A stretch of DNA of 64,000 nucleotides, taken from positions 62,001 through 126,000 of the forward strand of contig NZ_JABBFQ010000004.1 in the NCBI RefSeq assembly GCF_018494055.1. The letters are read 5' to 3'. The notes beneath the pieces are model-generated. The model saw only the letters and a list, made by a program, of their open reading frames with translations. It was not told where the DNA came from and searched no databases. Both the position numbers and the translations under genes were made by a program. Position 1 is the first letter of the stretch. Each line of letters begins with the position of its first letter. Of the stretch, positions 1 through 8,520 are shown one piece after another. Source of the DNA: Rosenbergiella epipactidis. GTDB taxonomy: Bacteria; Pseudomonadota; Gammaproteobacteria; Enterobacterales; Enterobacteriaceae.

Positions 1-152
1 ATCAGGATATCGCGGATCCCTGCGATCATTAATACCGACAGCGGGTAGTAGATCATCGGTTTATCGTAAACAGGGAGTAACTGTTTGGAAATCCCTTGAG
101 TGATCGGGTAAAGACGTGTGCCGGAGCCACCCGCAAGTACAATTCCTTTCAT
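1..152 (-). CDS. rmlA: Glucose-1-phosphate thymidylyltransferase, N-terminal part only (runs off the left edge)
   Basis: The enzyme makes dTDP-glucose from glucose-1-phosphate and dTTP, the first step of the dTDP-rhamnose/dTDP-sugar pathway. About 50 residues are visible, from ATG at 152. They carry the nucleotidyltransferase signature [11 protein letters not shown] and the sugar-phosphate loop around [17 protein letters not shown], typical of RmlA. The start codon overlaps the rmlB stop as ATGA, so the two genes are translationally coupled. The rest of the gene lies outside the window, so intactness cannot be judged. Confidence 0.93.
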   Translation of the reverse strand, partial: MKGIVLAGGSGTRLYPITQGISKQLLPVYDKPMIYYPLSVLMIAGIRDIL

Positions 153-1231
153 GACTTATCGCCTTGTTGTTGATAAGAGGGGGTATCGATCACTGCATAG
201 CTACCGTCCTGCACCGCCTGCCACCAGCTCTGATTGTCCAGATACCATTCAACCGTTTTTCGTAATCCGGATTCAAAGGTTTCCAGTGGCTGCCAACCGA
301 GTTGCTGAGCAATTTTACTGGCATCGATGGCATAGCGCTTATCATGGCCAGGGCGGTCGGTCACAAATTGGATAAGTTGCGAGAAACTCGTCAACCCTTG
401 CGGTTTGGTTGAGAAACGTTCATCTAAAATTTGACAGATAGTGTTGACCACATCGATATTACGTTTTTCATTATGCCCACCGATGTTATAGGTTTCACCA
501 ATTTCCCCCTCAAACGCCACGCGCAATAATGCTCTGGCATGATCGGCCACATATAACCAATCGCGGATCTGTTCCCCCTTGCCATAAATAGGCAGGGGCT
601 TGCCCTGTAAGGCATTGAGGATGACCAGTGGGATAAGTTTTTCCGGGAACTGATAAGGACCATAATTGTTCGAGCAATTGGTTACAACGATTGGCAGCTG
701 GTAGGTACGATGCCATGCACGCACTAAATGATCGCTTGCAGCTTTCGAGGCGGAGTAAGGGCTGCTCGGCGCATAAGGCGTTTGTTCAGTAAAAAAGTCA
801 TTAGTCTCAGCTAAATCACCAAAAACTTCATCGGTTGAGATATGGTGAAAGCGAAATAGGGCTTGTTCCGCGGCAGGCAGTTGCTGGTAATAAGCGCGCG
901 TAGCCTCTAACAGCTGGAAGGTACCGATAATGTTCGCTTCCATAAAGTTATCGGGTCCGGATATGGACCGATCGACGTGGCTTTCTGCAGCAAGATGCAT
1001 CACCACCTGAGGCTGGAACTCAGTGAATAGCTGGCTGAGTGCCTGCCGGTCACACACGGAAGTATGACTAAAACGATAGCGGGGATGGGAACTGACTGGC
1101 GCCAGCGATTGGAGATTACCTGCATAACTTAAGGCGTCAATGACTAACACCTGATGTTCAGTCTGTTCAATAATTTGCCTGACAACTTCAGAGCCGATAA
1201 ACCCCGCCCCGCCCGTAACCGCTATTCTCAT
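149..1231 (-). CDS. rmlB: dTDP-glucose 4,6-dehydratase
   Basis: Converts dTDP-glucose to dTDP-4-keto-6-deoxyglucose with bound NAD+; a cytosolic short-chain dehydrogenase-type enzyme. The 360-residue product has the Rossmann motif TGGAGFIG (residues 6-13), the catalytic TDE triad near 133-135 and the YSASK active site (Y159, K163). The start at 1231 is chosen because MRIAVTGG is the family N-terminus and a GGAAG ribosome site precedes it; the longer open frame runs back into the upstream terminator. It overlaps rmlA by an ATGA. Product may feed the exopolysaccharide or O-antigen. An rmlD remnant lies at 14.3 kb; intact rmlC and rmlD are not in the window. Confidence 0.96.
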   Translation of the reverse strand: MRIAVTGGAGFIGSEVVRQIIEQTEHQVLVIDALSYAGNLQSLAPVSSHPRYRFSHTSVCDRQALSQLFTEFQPQVVMHLAAESHVDRSISGPDNFMEANIIGTFQLLEATRAYYQQLPAAEQALFRFHHISTDEVFGDLAETNDFFTEQTPYAPSSPYSASKAASDHLVRAWHRTYQLPIVVTNCSNNYGPYQFPEKLIPLVILNALQGKPLPIYGKGEQIRDWLYVADHARALLRVAFEGEIGETYNIGGHNEKRNIDVVNTICQILDERFSTKPQGLTSFSQLIQFVTDRPGHDKRYAIDASKIAQQLGWQPLETFESGLRKTVEWYLDNQSWWQAVQDGSYAVIDTPSYQQQGDKS

Positions 1232-1290
1232 TTTTCTTCCCTGTGATGGGTTCAATTCATTAACAGCGTGTATTGTACCGTACAAAATAA

Positions 1291-1318
1291 AAAAGGCTGA
1301 CAAAAGTCAGCCTTTTTT
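1291..1318 (-). terminator. Intrinsic terminator after ugd
   Basis: Inverted repeat AAGGCTGAC / GTCAGCCTT with an AAAA loop, flanked by A and T runs on both sides. It lies 12 bases beyond the ugd stop and before rmlB, so it should end ugd transcription. The symmetric A/T flanks could let it work in both directions. It implies that rmlB has its own promoter in the short gap 1232-1290, which I cannot assign clearly. Confidence 0.85.
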
Positions 1319-1329
1319 CGTCTTAAAAA

Positions 1330-2496
1330 TCAGTCGTTGCCAAACAGATCACGGGTATAAACTTTATCCCGAACATCCTGCAACGCTTCAACCAGACGGT
1401 TTGCAATGATGATATCGCACTGCTGTGTTAACTGTTGCAGATCATGGGTAACCGGTGAGTTAAAGAAGGTTTCTTCATTTAATACCGGTTCGTAAACCAT
1501 AACCTCGATGCCCTTAGCTTTAAGGCGTTTCATAATGCCTTGGACGGCGGAAGCACGGAAGTTATCGGATCCTGCTTTCATCACCAAACGATAAATTCCC
1601 ACGCGTTTCGGCTGCTTTTTCAGAATACTTTCAGCAATAAAATCTTTACGGGTACGGTTGGCATCGACAATCGCATTGATAATATTGTTAGGCACCTGTT
1701 CGTAGTTTGCACGAAGCTGTTTGGTGTCTTTCGGTAGGCAGTAACCACCGTAACCGAAGGATGGATTATTGTAGTGATTACCAATACGTGGGTCGTGACT
1801 TACCCCTTCAATGATTTGGCGAGCATCCAAGCCATGGTGTTCAGCATAGCTATCCAACTCATTAAAATAGGCGATACGTAGGGCAAGATAAGTGTTAGCG
1901 AAGAGTTTAATTGCTTCCGCTTCAGTGTCATCGGTGAAGAGTACTGGAATATCTTGCTTCTCTGCCCCATCCGCTAATAACTGTGCAAATTTCTTAGCCT
2001 CTGCGCTTTGGCTGCCAACCACGATGCGCGAAGGGTGTAAATTATCGTACAGGGCCTTACCTTCACGTAAAAACTCGGGTGAGAAAATAATATTTTCAAC
2101 GCCTAATTTATCTTTTAGCGCGCGGGTAAATCCTACCGGAATGGTAGATTTAATGATAATGGTCGCCTGCGGATTGATGGCTAAGACGTCGTTGATGACC
2201 GATTCGACACTGTGCGTATTGAAGTAGCTGGACTCCACATCGTAATCGGTAGGTGTCGCCACAATGACGTAGTCAGCATCCTGATAAGCAAAATGTTTAT
2301 CGGTGGTCGCGGTAAAATTGAGCGGCTTATTTGCGAGGTAAAACTCAATTTCTTTATCGACAATCGGCGATTGTTTATTATTTAATTTTTCAACCTTCTG
2401 CTGATCTATATCCAACGCCACCACTTCATTATGTTGTGCAAGTAAGAGGCCGTTCGAAAGTCCAACATAACCAGTGCCAGCAATAGCAATCTTCAT
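1330..2496 (-). CDS. ugd: UDP-glucose 6-dehydrogenase
   Basis: Oxidises UDP-glucose twice with NAD+ to UDP-glucuronate, a precursor for acidic exopolysaccharide and lipid A modification. The 388-residue product matches the usual length of enterobacterial Ugd. It has the N-terminal NAD motif GTGYVG (residues 7-12) and the catalytic cysteine loop [10 protein letters not shown] (Cys about 253). The start at 2496 is the family start [10 protein letters not shown]; the longer frame adds 24 residues with no homology. It stands alone between a terminator and an upstream spacer, a common arrangement beside polysaccharide loci. Confidence 0.96.
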   Translation of the reverse strand: MKIAIAGTGYVGLSNGLLLAQHNEVVALDIDQQKVEKLNNKQSPIVDKEIEFYLANKPLNFTATTDKHFAYQDADYVIVATPTDYDVESSYFNTHSVESVINDVLAINPQATIIIKSTIPVGFTRALKDKLGVENIIFSPEFLREGKALYDNLHPSRIVVGSQSAEAKKFAQLLADGAEKQDIPVLFTDDTEAEAIKLFANTYLALRIAYFNELDSYAEHHGLDARQIIEGVSHDPRIGNHYNNPSFGYGGYCLPKDTKQLRANYEQVPNNIINAIVDANRTRKDFIAESILKKQPKRVGIYRLVMKAGSDNFRASAVQGIMKRLKAKGIEVMVYEPVLNEETFFNSPVTHDLQQLTQQCDIIIANRLVEALQDVRDKVYTRDLFGND

Positions 2497-2675
2497 TACC
2501 TGATTTCCTGTATTTGGGGTCGAATAATTAATATATTTAATTTTTTTAGGCCGATAGTATGCCTGCATTATTTATTTTCTGCGAAAACAAATTGCCTAAC
2601 TCGTTAATTTTCAGATTGAAAGAAGATTTTCCATCTCTTTTGGTTCCTTTCTTCCGTAAAAGGTCGAGGTGTAAA

Positions 2676-2789
2676 ATGTTAAAAGCCTTTAATGCTCTAC
2701 TGAAGAGAAAAAGTGCCGTTGCGCTATTGAGATCGGTTGGCAAAAACGCACATCGGCCGAATGAAGGCTTGGCAAGCCGGTCAGAGTAA
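2676..2789 (+). CDS. Possible 37-residue basic small protein
   Basis: A short reading frame starting MLKAFNALLKRK, with GAGGTG placed six bases before the ATG. The product is strongly basic at its N-terminal half and could form an amphipathic helix. I do not recognise it. It sits in the 370-base gap between the divergent ugd and the LEA-like gene, and the frame is open further upstream. The ribosome site is the only positive evidence, so it may be chance. Confidence 0.25.
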   Translation: MLKAFNALLKRKSAVALLRSVGKNAHRPNEGLASRSE

Positions 2790-2830
2790 TCTCTTTTTAT
2801 CATTAGTGCACCACACGAGATGATGTCTGA

Positions 2831-2842
2831 ACTATAATTAAA
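2831..2842 (+). promoter_or_regulatory. Probable -10 element for the LEA-like gene
   Basis: CTATAATTA lies about 35 bases before the start codon with no good -35 hexamer at the usual spacing. A -10 beginning CTA with a poor -35 is a pattern seen in sigma-S dependent promoters, which would suit a stress-type product. The assignment rests on pattern only. Confidence 0.4.
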
Positions 2843-2870
2843 AACGATATATCCCTTATGGAGAATGAGA

Positions 2871-3191
2871 ATGAAAAAAATAGTGATTCTTGCTTCAGCC
2901 TTGACCCTTTCTTTTGGCGCCTTTGCTGCGACGCAGGCAAGTGAAGAGACATTAGCCACTGCACATAAAGGGGCGGATACCGCTAAAGAGAAACTGCATC
3001 AAGCGCAAAATACTGGCGCACAGCAGAAACTTAAAGCGAAGCATGCCGCTGAGGGGAAAGCGAACTCCACCGGCAGTAAAATTTCTGAAGGCTCGCAAAA
3101 AGCCTGGCACAGCACTAAGCAAGGTGCCGAGAAAGGCTGGGATAAAACCAAAGAAAGTGCAGAAGATCTGAAAAACGATATTTCACCCTAG
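2871..3191 (+). CDS. Exported LEA-like / stress-type small protein
   Basis: A 106-residue product with a clear Sec signal peptide (MKKIVILASALTLSFGAFA, cleavage near residue 19). The mature part is hydrophilic and rich in Ala, Lys, Glu and Gly. Short degenerate repeats of the type KxWxxTKxxAEKxWDKTKE recall late-embryogenesis-abundant (LEA) helices. The start at 2871 is preferred over the in-frame ATG at 2865 because GGAG at 2860 is spaced correctly only for 2871. A periplasmic protective role is inference from composition; no enzyme motif is visible. It stands alone with its own promoter-like element and a downstream inverted repeat. Confidence 0.75.
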   Translation: MKKIVILASALTLSFGAFAATQASEETLATAHKGADTAKEKLHQAQNTGAQQKLKAKHAAEGKANSTGSKISEGSQKAWHSTKQGAEKGWDKTKESAEDLKNDISP

Positions 3192-3204
3192 TCGATAGGG
3201 TCTG

Positions 3205-3226
3205 GGTCCTATCCTTGGATAGGACC
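3205..3226. terminator. Perfect inverted repeat between convergent genes
   Basis: GGTCCTATCC / GGATAGGACC, a 10-base perfect stem with only TT between the arms, placed between the convergent LEA-like gene and the reductase gene. There is no T tract on either side. It could be a bidirectional terminator or an RNA-stabilising hairpin. Confidence 0.5.
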
Positions 3227-3233
3227 TGCCCTG

Positions 3234-4202
3234 TCAAAGATCCAAGACCAACACTTCACTGCGACTGCGTGAACAGCACAGGGCCACCTGCTGCTGCGCT
3301 CCACTCTTCTCTTGCTCACTCTGTACCGTATCGCGATGGTCAACTTCTCCCGAAATAACATTGGTTAAACAGGCCCCACACATGCCCATTTCGCAGGAAA
3401 GCGGTATTGATACGCCTTGCTCTTCCAAGACTTGGGCGATGGTTTGCTGTGCACTCACTGGCCATTGTTGGCCAGTCGATGCCAGAGTAATGATAAACGT
3501 CTCGTCATCTCCCACCTCACGGCTAGCCACTGGCGGTTTAAAGGCTTCGGTATAGATTGCCTCGTCAGCCCAGCCTAAAGCCCGCGCGGATTCTCGTTGA
3601 TGCTGCATAAAAGCTTCAGGGCCACAGAGATAGATCAATGTGTCGGTATCTGGCTGCGCCAATTCAGCGGGCTGATGGTGTCGAGGACTGTTACCCTCCT
3701 CGCTTAACCACAGATGACATTTCCCATATTGCCAAGGTGCAGACAATACCGATTGGTAAGCAGCCTGCTGAGCATGGCGACAATAGTAGTGTAGGCTGAA
3801 GGCAATACCTTGCTGCTCCAATTGTAGGGCCATCGCATAGAGGGGGGTAATACCGATTCCCGCAGCGATTAGCAGTACTCGCTGCGCGGGCTGCAGTGCG
3901 AAGAGATTACGTGGCGCAGAGAGGGTGAGGCGATCGCCGGGCCGTAATTGTTGATGCACATAACGCGATCCCCCCCGAGAGGCCGCGTCATGGGCCACAC
4001 AAATCTCGTAGCGCCGGCGATCGTTGCAAGATCCGGTCAATGAATATTGGCGAATCAGTCCGGGAGCAAGGTGCACATCGATATGTGCCCCCGCCTCCCA
4101 TGCAGGTAATAAGGTATTCGCTGTGTCCGGTACAAAGCTGACGGCTAAGTTACCCGTTCCCTGCAAACACAGACTCTCTACGATGACCGATAACTGTTCC
4201 AT
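3234..4202 (-). CDS. Oxygenase reductase component (FMN/NAD and 2Fe-2S ferredoxin domains)
   Basis: Passes electrons from NAD(P)H through flavin and an iron-sulfur cluster to the adjacent Rieske oxygenase. The 322 residues follow the phthalate dioxygenase reductase (VanB-like) order: flavin-binding barrel with RQYSL near 66, NAD-binding region with AAGIGITPL and a later YLCGPEAFM, then a plant-type ferredoxin domain at the C-terminus with CEMGMCGACL and a final cysteine in VALCC. The start at 4202 has GAGG six bases upstream; a GTG/ATG-like start at 4214 overlapping the oxygenase stop is the alternative. It is eight bases downstream of the oxygenase gene, so they are probably cotranscribed. 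Confidence 0.88.
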   Translation of the reverse strand: MEQLSVIVESLCLQGTGNLAVSFVPDTANTLLPAWEAGAHIDVHLAPGLIRQYSLTGSCNDRRRYEICVAHDAASRGGSRYVHQQLRPGDRLTLSAPRNLFALQPAQRVLLIAAGIGITPLYAMALQLEQQGIAFSLHYYCRHAQQAAYQSVLSAPWQYGKCHLWLSEEGNSPRHHQPAELAQPDTDTLIYLCGPEAFMQHQRESARALGWADEAIYTEAFKPPVASREVGDDETFIITLASTGQQWPVSAQQTIAQVLEEQGVSIPLSCEMGMCGACLTNVISGEVDHRDTVQSEQEKSGAQQQVALCCSRSRSEVLVLDL

Positions 4203-4210
4203 TTCACACC

Positions 4211-5242
4211 TCATACTAAGAAGAAGTCACCAAAGCCCATCTTTTTTAGTCCACGGCGATAAGCGATGGAGCTACGGTCGGCAGGAATATGCGCCTCTAG
4301 ACTGAGATCGAGAGGCAGACGTTCTGGCATCTGGGTTTCCACCATCAGCCGATCTTCTTCAAAGACGCGCTGGTTAAAGGCATAGACATCTTCTACCGGA
4401 ATATCGAGATCAAAATTACGCGCTATCGGCGCAAACATTCGCGTTTTACGCGCCGATACTGGCGAAGCCGCATTCATAATCACTAATCGGGCCTCACCCG
4501 GGAAGTGAATGGTCAAGGTGGCGGTGAAAGGCAGATGCATTTCGAAATGGCGCAACCACTTAAACCCTTCAGGCGCACGAAACTCGCTACTGGCCGGATA
4601 ATTACCAACGGTACTCCAGTAATCGGCCTCGAAACCGTATTCTCGTTCTACCGCTTGATAGTCAGGGACCTGTTGGTTATTGGCGTCGGCAAAGGTCTCG
4701 GTATGGATCCAGGCGAAATGGGCAACATCGAGGAAGCCTTCGACTTGTCGACCGGCAAAGCCATTGACCTCGAAGCCTGGGCAGTTGATCTGCTGAAAAC
4801 CCGCCGTTTGCCAGTGAGGCATCACGGGCAGTTTAGCCGGCCGCTCGCTATCTGGCGCTAGGCAGACCCAGATCAGGCCATAACGCTCTTCCACCGCAAA
4901 GGTCGAGAGGTTAAGTTTGGCCGGAATGGGCTGACCGGGACTCGATGGGATACGATTACACTTTCCCCCCTCGCCGAAGCGCAGGCCGTGATAGGGGCAG
5001 ACGATACCTGCTTCATCATGAAAGCCCAAGGTTAAGGGAACCCCGCGATGAGGACAGACATCTCGTGCCGCGACCACCTCTCCGCCAATACGGTATAGCA
5101 CCAGCTGTTCGTCGAGGAGAACCGCTTTGACGGGTGCACCAGCAATATCCATCGCTCGCGCGACCGGATGCCATTGGGCGGCCAGTTTCAGCCAATCGTC
5201 TGGCTCGAAAGTACAGTGTGCGGGAGGGGTGACTTTGCTCAT
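4211..5242 (-). CDS. Rieske non-heme iron oxygenase, alpha subunit
   Basis: Terminal oxygenase that would hydroxylate or demethylate an organic, probably aromatic, substrate. The 343-residue product has the Rieske cluster ligands CPHRG (C63, H65) and CPYHG (C82, H85). The mononuclear iron site D-x2-H-x4-H is seen as DVAHFAWIH (D172, H175, H180). Length and C-terminal style resemble the VanA/phenoxybenzoate group, but the substrate cannot be named. The start at 5242 has AAGGA seven bases upstream; an in-frame TTG two codons earlier is rejected. It forms a pair with the reductase and is divergent from a LysR regulator, which is the likely control. Confidence 0.88.
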   Translation of the reverse strand: MSKVTPPAHCTFEPDDWLKLAAQWHPVARAMDIAGAPVKAVLLDEQLVLYRIGGEVVAARDVCPHRGVPLTLGFHDEAGIVCPYHGLRFGEGGKCNRIPSSPGQPIPAKLNLSTFAVEERYGLIWVCLAPDSERPAKLPVMPHWQTAGFQQINCPGFEVNGFAGRQVEGFLDVAHFAWIHTETFADANNQQVPDYQAVEREYGFEADYWSTVGNYPASSEFRAPEGFKWLRHFEMHLPFTATLTIHFPGEARLVIMNAASPVSARKTRMFAPIARNFDLDIPVEDVYAFNQRVFEEDRLMVETQMPERLPLDLSLEAHIPADRSSIAYRRGLKKMGFGDFFLV

Positions 5243-5362
5243 AATCAATTCCTTACTCGTACGTAAAGCTGTTTTTGTTATGCAATTAGTGATAAACCTT
5301 TTAACTGTTCTAATCCATCAGCAAGAATTCAGACCAGTGTTGCAAAAAAGAGAACAGTAATC
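5243..5362. promoter_or_regulatory. Divergent control region, oxygenase pair versus LysR regulator
   Basis: This 120-base gap separates the leftward oxygenase gene from the rightward lysR-type gene, the classical arrangement in which the regulator binds between the two. It is AT-rich in the middle. I cannot point to one clear T-N11-A operator with confidence. Confidence 0.45.
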
Positions 5363-6280
5363 ATGAGTCCATTTTCACGCTTTGCCCTCTATTATCTCGC
5401 CGTGGTGCGTCATGGCAGTCTGCGTAAGGCCGCTGAGCAGTTACATATCTCTGCCTCGGCCATTAATCGGCAGATTTTGCAGGCAGAGGAATCGTTAGGC
5501 ACGCCGCTGTTCGAGCGGTTGGCCGAAGGCCTAAGGATGACCACCGCGGGCGAACTGCTTTATGCCGACCTACTGCGCTGGCAACGGGAATTCGAGGTTA
5601 CTCGGCAACGATTCGATGAAATTCAAGGCTTACAACGAGGTAAGGTTAAGATCGGTTTGGTGCAAGCCCTTAACCAAGGGGAGATTGCCGACTGTTTGGC
5701 ACGCTTAGTCGAGCAATACCCCTCACTGACGTTAGAGATTGTGATCGATAGCAGCCAAGCGATCGGCGAGCAGCTTCGTGCAGCGAATCTGGATGTTGGG
5801 CTACTACTCGATCCTGGCGAAGTGGCCGGTTTAGAGGTGAGAAGTTTTTGTGAGTTAGAGGTCGGGGTCGCCCTCTCGCCTCAGCATCCGTTGGCTAATG
5901 AAAAGACATTACGGGTCAGTGATCTGCATGCGCAGCGGCATATCTTGCCGGGTGAAGATCTTGTGGTACATGGTAGGGTCCTCGCACTGTATCAGCGGGC
6001 GGCATTATCCATAGAAAATGCGATAGTCTGTAACGATATTGCCTTGATTCGCCGCTTTCTAATGAAAAACAGTGGCGTTGCGATGCTTAGCCGAATCGAT
6101 GTTCAGTATGATGTAGAGCAGAATAACTTGGCCTTTATTCCGCTGCACAATAATCCGACGTCACCACTCACCCTAGCATTATGTGTTGCGCCTTCTCGTC
6201 AATTGTCCCGTGCTGCACAGCGAGTCATACAGCAATTAAGTGAGAGTATTGAGGTGATTGCGGGGAAAAATCTTACCTAG
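5363..6280 (+). CDS. LysR-family transcriptional regulator
   Basis: A 305-residue regulator with the N-terminal winged helix-turn-helix (about residues 18-40, SLRKAAEQLHISASAINRQI) and the LysR effector-binding fold after residue 90 (GKVKIGLVQAL). The start at 5363 gives the normal LysR N-terminus. It is divergent from the Rieske oxygenase/reductase pair, so it probably senses that pathway's substrate or product; this is inferred from position. The effector is unknown. Confidence 0.88.
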   Translation: MSPFSRFALYYLAVVRHGSLRKAAEQLHISASAINRQILQAEESLGTPLFERLAEGLRMTTAGELLYADLLRWQREFEVTRQRFDEIQGLQRGKVKIGLVQALNQGEIADCLARLVEQYPSLTLEIVIDSSQAIGEQLRAANLDVGLLLDPGEVAGLEVRSFCELEVGVALSPQHPLANEKTLRVSDLHAQRHILPGEDLVVHGRVLALYQRAALSIENAIVCNDIALIRRFLMKNSGVAMLSRIDVQYDVEQNNLAFIPLHNNPTSPLTLALCVAPSRQLSRAAQRVIQQLSESIEVIAGKNLT

Positions 6281-6298
6281 TGTGATCCTTAGTGAAGG

Positions 6299-6763
6299 TT
6301 ATTGATTAGGCTGCGCAATAATATGCTGATAAAGACGTTGCAAATCATCGGCGTGTTGGGCGCAGAGTGTGACCTTCTGCTGTGCCAGTGTCAGAATTAA
6401 CGCTCCTTCTGCGGTAAGGTGGTAACGCTTAATGTGGGCCCACCGAATAAATTGTCCATTAATCACTATCCCCTCAGCGCTGACCCGCGCGATGGGCTGG
6501 CGTATCCAGCCATACCAAAGCGTCAGCAAAATCAACCCTAACAGTAATCCGCTATTCAGATAGCCCTCTGCACGCAACCGCTGCTGAATAAATACCACCA
6601 GCAGCAGCACAGTGACTATTCCCCAATCTTTACGTGATAATCGACGTAATGGGATGGTCCATTGCGTCAGCGGATACCGCAACGGTCTTAGCCACTCGCT
6701 ATAGACCGCTAAGGCTAAACAGAGGATCACGATAATACCGAGAATAACTGTCTGCAGTGCCAT
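6299..6763 (-). CDS. yobD: Inner-membrane protein YobD (DUF986)
   Basis: A 154-residue membrane protein with three hydrophobic segments in the first half and a C-terminal domain including ARVSAEGIVINGQFIRW. It matches the DUF986/UPF0266 family in length and layout. In E. coli the homologue also lies directly downstream of manXYZ, and the order is the same here. Function is unknown. It appears intact although the upstream manX and manY are broken. Confidence 0.85.
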   Translation of the reverse strand: MALQTVILGIIVILCLALAVYSEWLRPLRYPLTQWTIPLRRLSRKDWGIVTVLLLVVFIQQRLRAEGYLNSGLLLGLILLTLWYGWIRQPIARVSAEGIVINGQFIRWAHIKRYHLTAEGALILTLAQQKVTLCAQHADDLQRLYQHIIAQPNQ

Positions 6764-6779
6764 AATGCCTCCCCAAACT

Positions 6780-6804
6780 TTGCCTCAGCTTTCCGCTGAG
6801 GCAA
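6780..6804 (-). terminator. Hairpin between manZ and yobD
   Basis: TTGCCTCAGC / GCTGAGGCAA, a 10-base stem with a five-base loop just after the manZ stop. It lacks a T run, so it may be a weak terminator or a 3' stabiliser of the man transcript, leaving yobD partly expressed by read-through. Confidence 0.55.
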
Positions 6805-6808
6805 TACC

Positions 6809-7657
6809 TTAAACGCCCAGTAATCCAGACCAATAGCCAAGAATACCGATAATAAAGAACCCCATGATAATCCATAGCGCATTCACTTTATGGCGTAACA
6901 ACCACATACAGCCGAAGGTGAGGAGGAGAGGAACCAGCCCCGGCATAAGTTGATCGAGAATATTTTGTACTGTGGTGACAGTTTCGCCGCCCGCGGCGTC
7001 AGGCACTCTTGACACCACCAAGGGTATATTGACATGCGTCCACTTATTCACCAACGCACCTAATACAAATAAGCCGAGGATCGATGCGCCTTCCGTCAAT
7101 TTTTGTAGGAAACCGCCTCCCATATCCTTCACGATATCAATGCCTTTTTGATACCCATAGGCAATCCCATAATATCGGGTGAGTAAACGCACCGCATTGA
7201 ACAGGACAAAAAACAGTATTGGGCCGAGAAGGCTACCACTCATGGCAATTCCTGCTCCTAATGCGGCAAAAACTGGGCGAACCGTTCCCCAGTAGATGGG
7301 ATCGCCCACTCCAGCTAAAGGGCCCATTAGCCCCACTTTAATTCCATTAATTGCCCCATCATCAATCGGTGCGCCATTGGCTCGCTGTTCTTCCATCGCG
7401 AGGGTGACCCCTAAAATCGGTGCGGCGACATAAGGATGGGTGTTAAAGAACTCAAGGTGGCGTTTAATCGCTTGGCGCCGAGCATCATTATTTTCAGGAT
7501 AAAGCCGTTTTATCGCCGGGATCATTGAGAAACAAAATCCTAGGGCTTGCATCCGTTCGAAATTCCACGAACCTTGAAATAAATTAGAACGTATAAAGAC
7601 GCCGCGAATATCACTTTTCGTCAGTTTTTTTTCAGTTTGCTGAGTGTTTTCGACCAT
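6809..7657 (-). CDS. manZ: Mannose PTS membrane component IID
   Basis: One of two membrane components of the mannose-family phosphotransferase permease, which imports mannose, glucose and glucosamine with phosphorylation. The 282-residue product starts with the IID pattern KLTKSDIRGVFIRSNLFQ. It carries the conserved GPLAGVGDPIYWGT loop and hydrophobic segments toward the C-terminus. E. coli ManZ is 283 residues, so this gene is full length. It follows manY by about ten bases. Because manX and manY are frameshifted, this subunit probably has no functional partners. Confidence 0.95.
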   Translation of the reverse strand: MVENTQQTEKKLTKSDIRGVFIRSNLFQGSWNFERMQALGFCFSMIPAIKRLYPENNDARRQAIKRHLEFFNTHPYVAAPILGVTLAMEEQRANGAPIDDGAINGIKVGLMGPLAGVGDPIYWGTVRPVFAALGAGIAMSGSLLGPILFFVLFNAVRLLTRYYGIAYGYQKGIDIVKDMGGGFLQKLTEGASILGLFVLGALVNKWTHVNIPLVVSRVPDAAGGETVTTVQNILDQLMPGLVPLLLTFGCMWLLRHKVNALWIIMGFFIIGILGYWSGLLGV

Positions 7658-7667
7658 ATCTTTACCC

Positions 7668-8466
7668 CTAATCCAATTCGTTATCGATGTCCTGCGACGT
7701 GGCAGGGGAAGTGGCTACTGAACGATTATATTTAGGGCTAAGTTGGATATAGAGTATCGCCATCACCGCACCTATTACCTACCCCCAAGGCCACTAGGTT
7801 AAAATTAGTAAAGGCTGCCGTCACAAAGCCTAGGTAGAAGAACGGCATGAGATAACCGGCTCGCATCATATTAATGACCATGGCGTAACCGACCACCACG
7901 ATCATCCCTCCGGCAATATTCAGCCCATTCGTCACCACTTCCGGGATTTTACTTAATAACAACTGGACTTCGCTGGTCCCTACAGAGATGGCGACAATCA
8001 AAGCGGGGATCGCAATCCGCATGGCTTGTAGAAAGAGCGCCGAGATATGAATCCAAGAGAGCGAGGTTAACTGGCCTTTATTTGCCGCACGGTCAGCCGC
8101 ATGTTGAAAGCCCACTGTCAGGGTACGGACGATAATGGTAAAGACCTGGCCTGCTGCGGCCAAAGGAATAGCCAAGGCGATGCCTGCACCAATACTCTGT
8201 TGACCCGCAATAACCAAAATCGTCGATATAATGGAGGCAAGGGCCGCATCGGGCGCAACCGCTGCCCCGATATTCATCCAACCTAAGGCAATCATCTCTA
8301 GCGTCCCGCCAATGATGATACCCGACTTAATATCTCCTAACACGAGACCTATAAGCATACAGGCCACCAGCGGACGATGAAATTGGAACTCATCGAGTAT
8401 GGATTCCATTCCAGCAATACAAGCAACGATAAATACCAGTACGATCTGAAGCGTGCTAATCTCCAT
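7668..8466 (-). pseudogene. manY: Mannose PTS membrane component IIC, frameshifted by a 4-base tandem duplication
   Basis: Read from 8466, the protein follows ManY (MEISTLQIVLVFIVACIAGM) for 229 residues up to LVALGV. It then shifts frame and stops at 7738 after 13 unrelated residues. Removing one copy of the tandem TACC TACC at 7776-7783 restores the family sequence IGAVMAILYIQLSPKYN and a C-terminus ending DNELD, with a stop at 7668. The repaired length is 264 residues; E. coli ManY has 266. The defect removes the last part of the final membrane segment and the C-terminal tail. A partly functional truncated protein is possible but unlikely. Confidence 0.9.
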
Positions 8467-8520
8467 TGAGCTTCTCCTCTATAATTACCCCTAAGGCTAA
8501 TGTGCCGTAACGCCTTATAT

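Noticed and set aside
149-1303. A longer RmlB start at 1303
   Set aside because: The extra 24 residues are encoded inside the ugd terminator and have no family match; MRIAVTGG at 1231 is the normal start.
2546-2959. 137-codon minus-strand frame over the LEA-like gene
   Set aside because: It runs antisense to a gene with a clear signal peptide and ribosome site and has no recognisable features.
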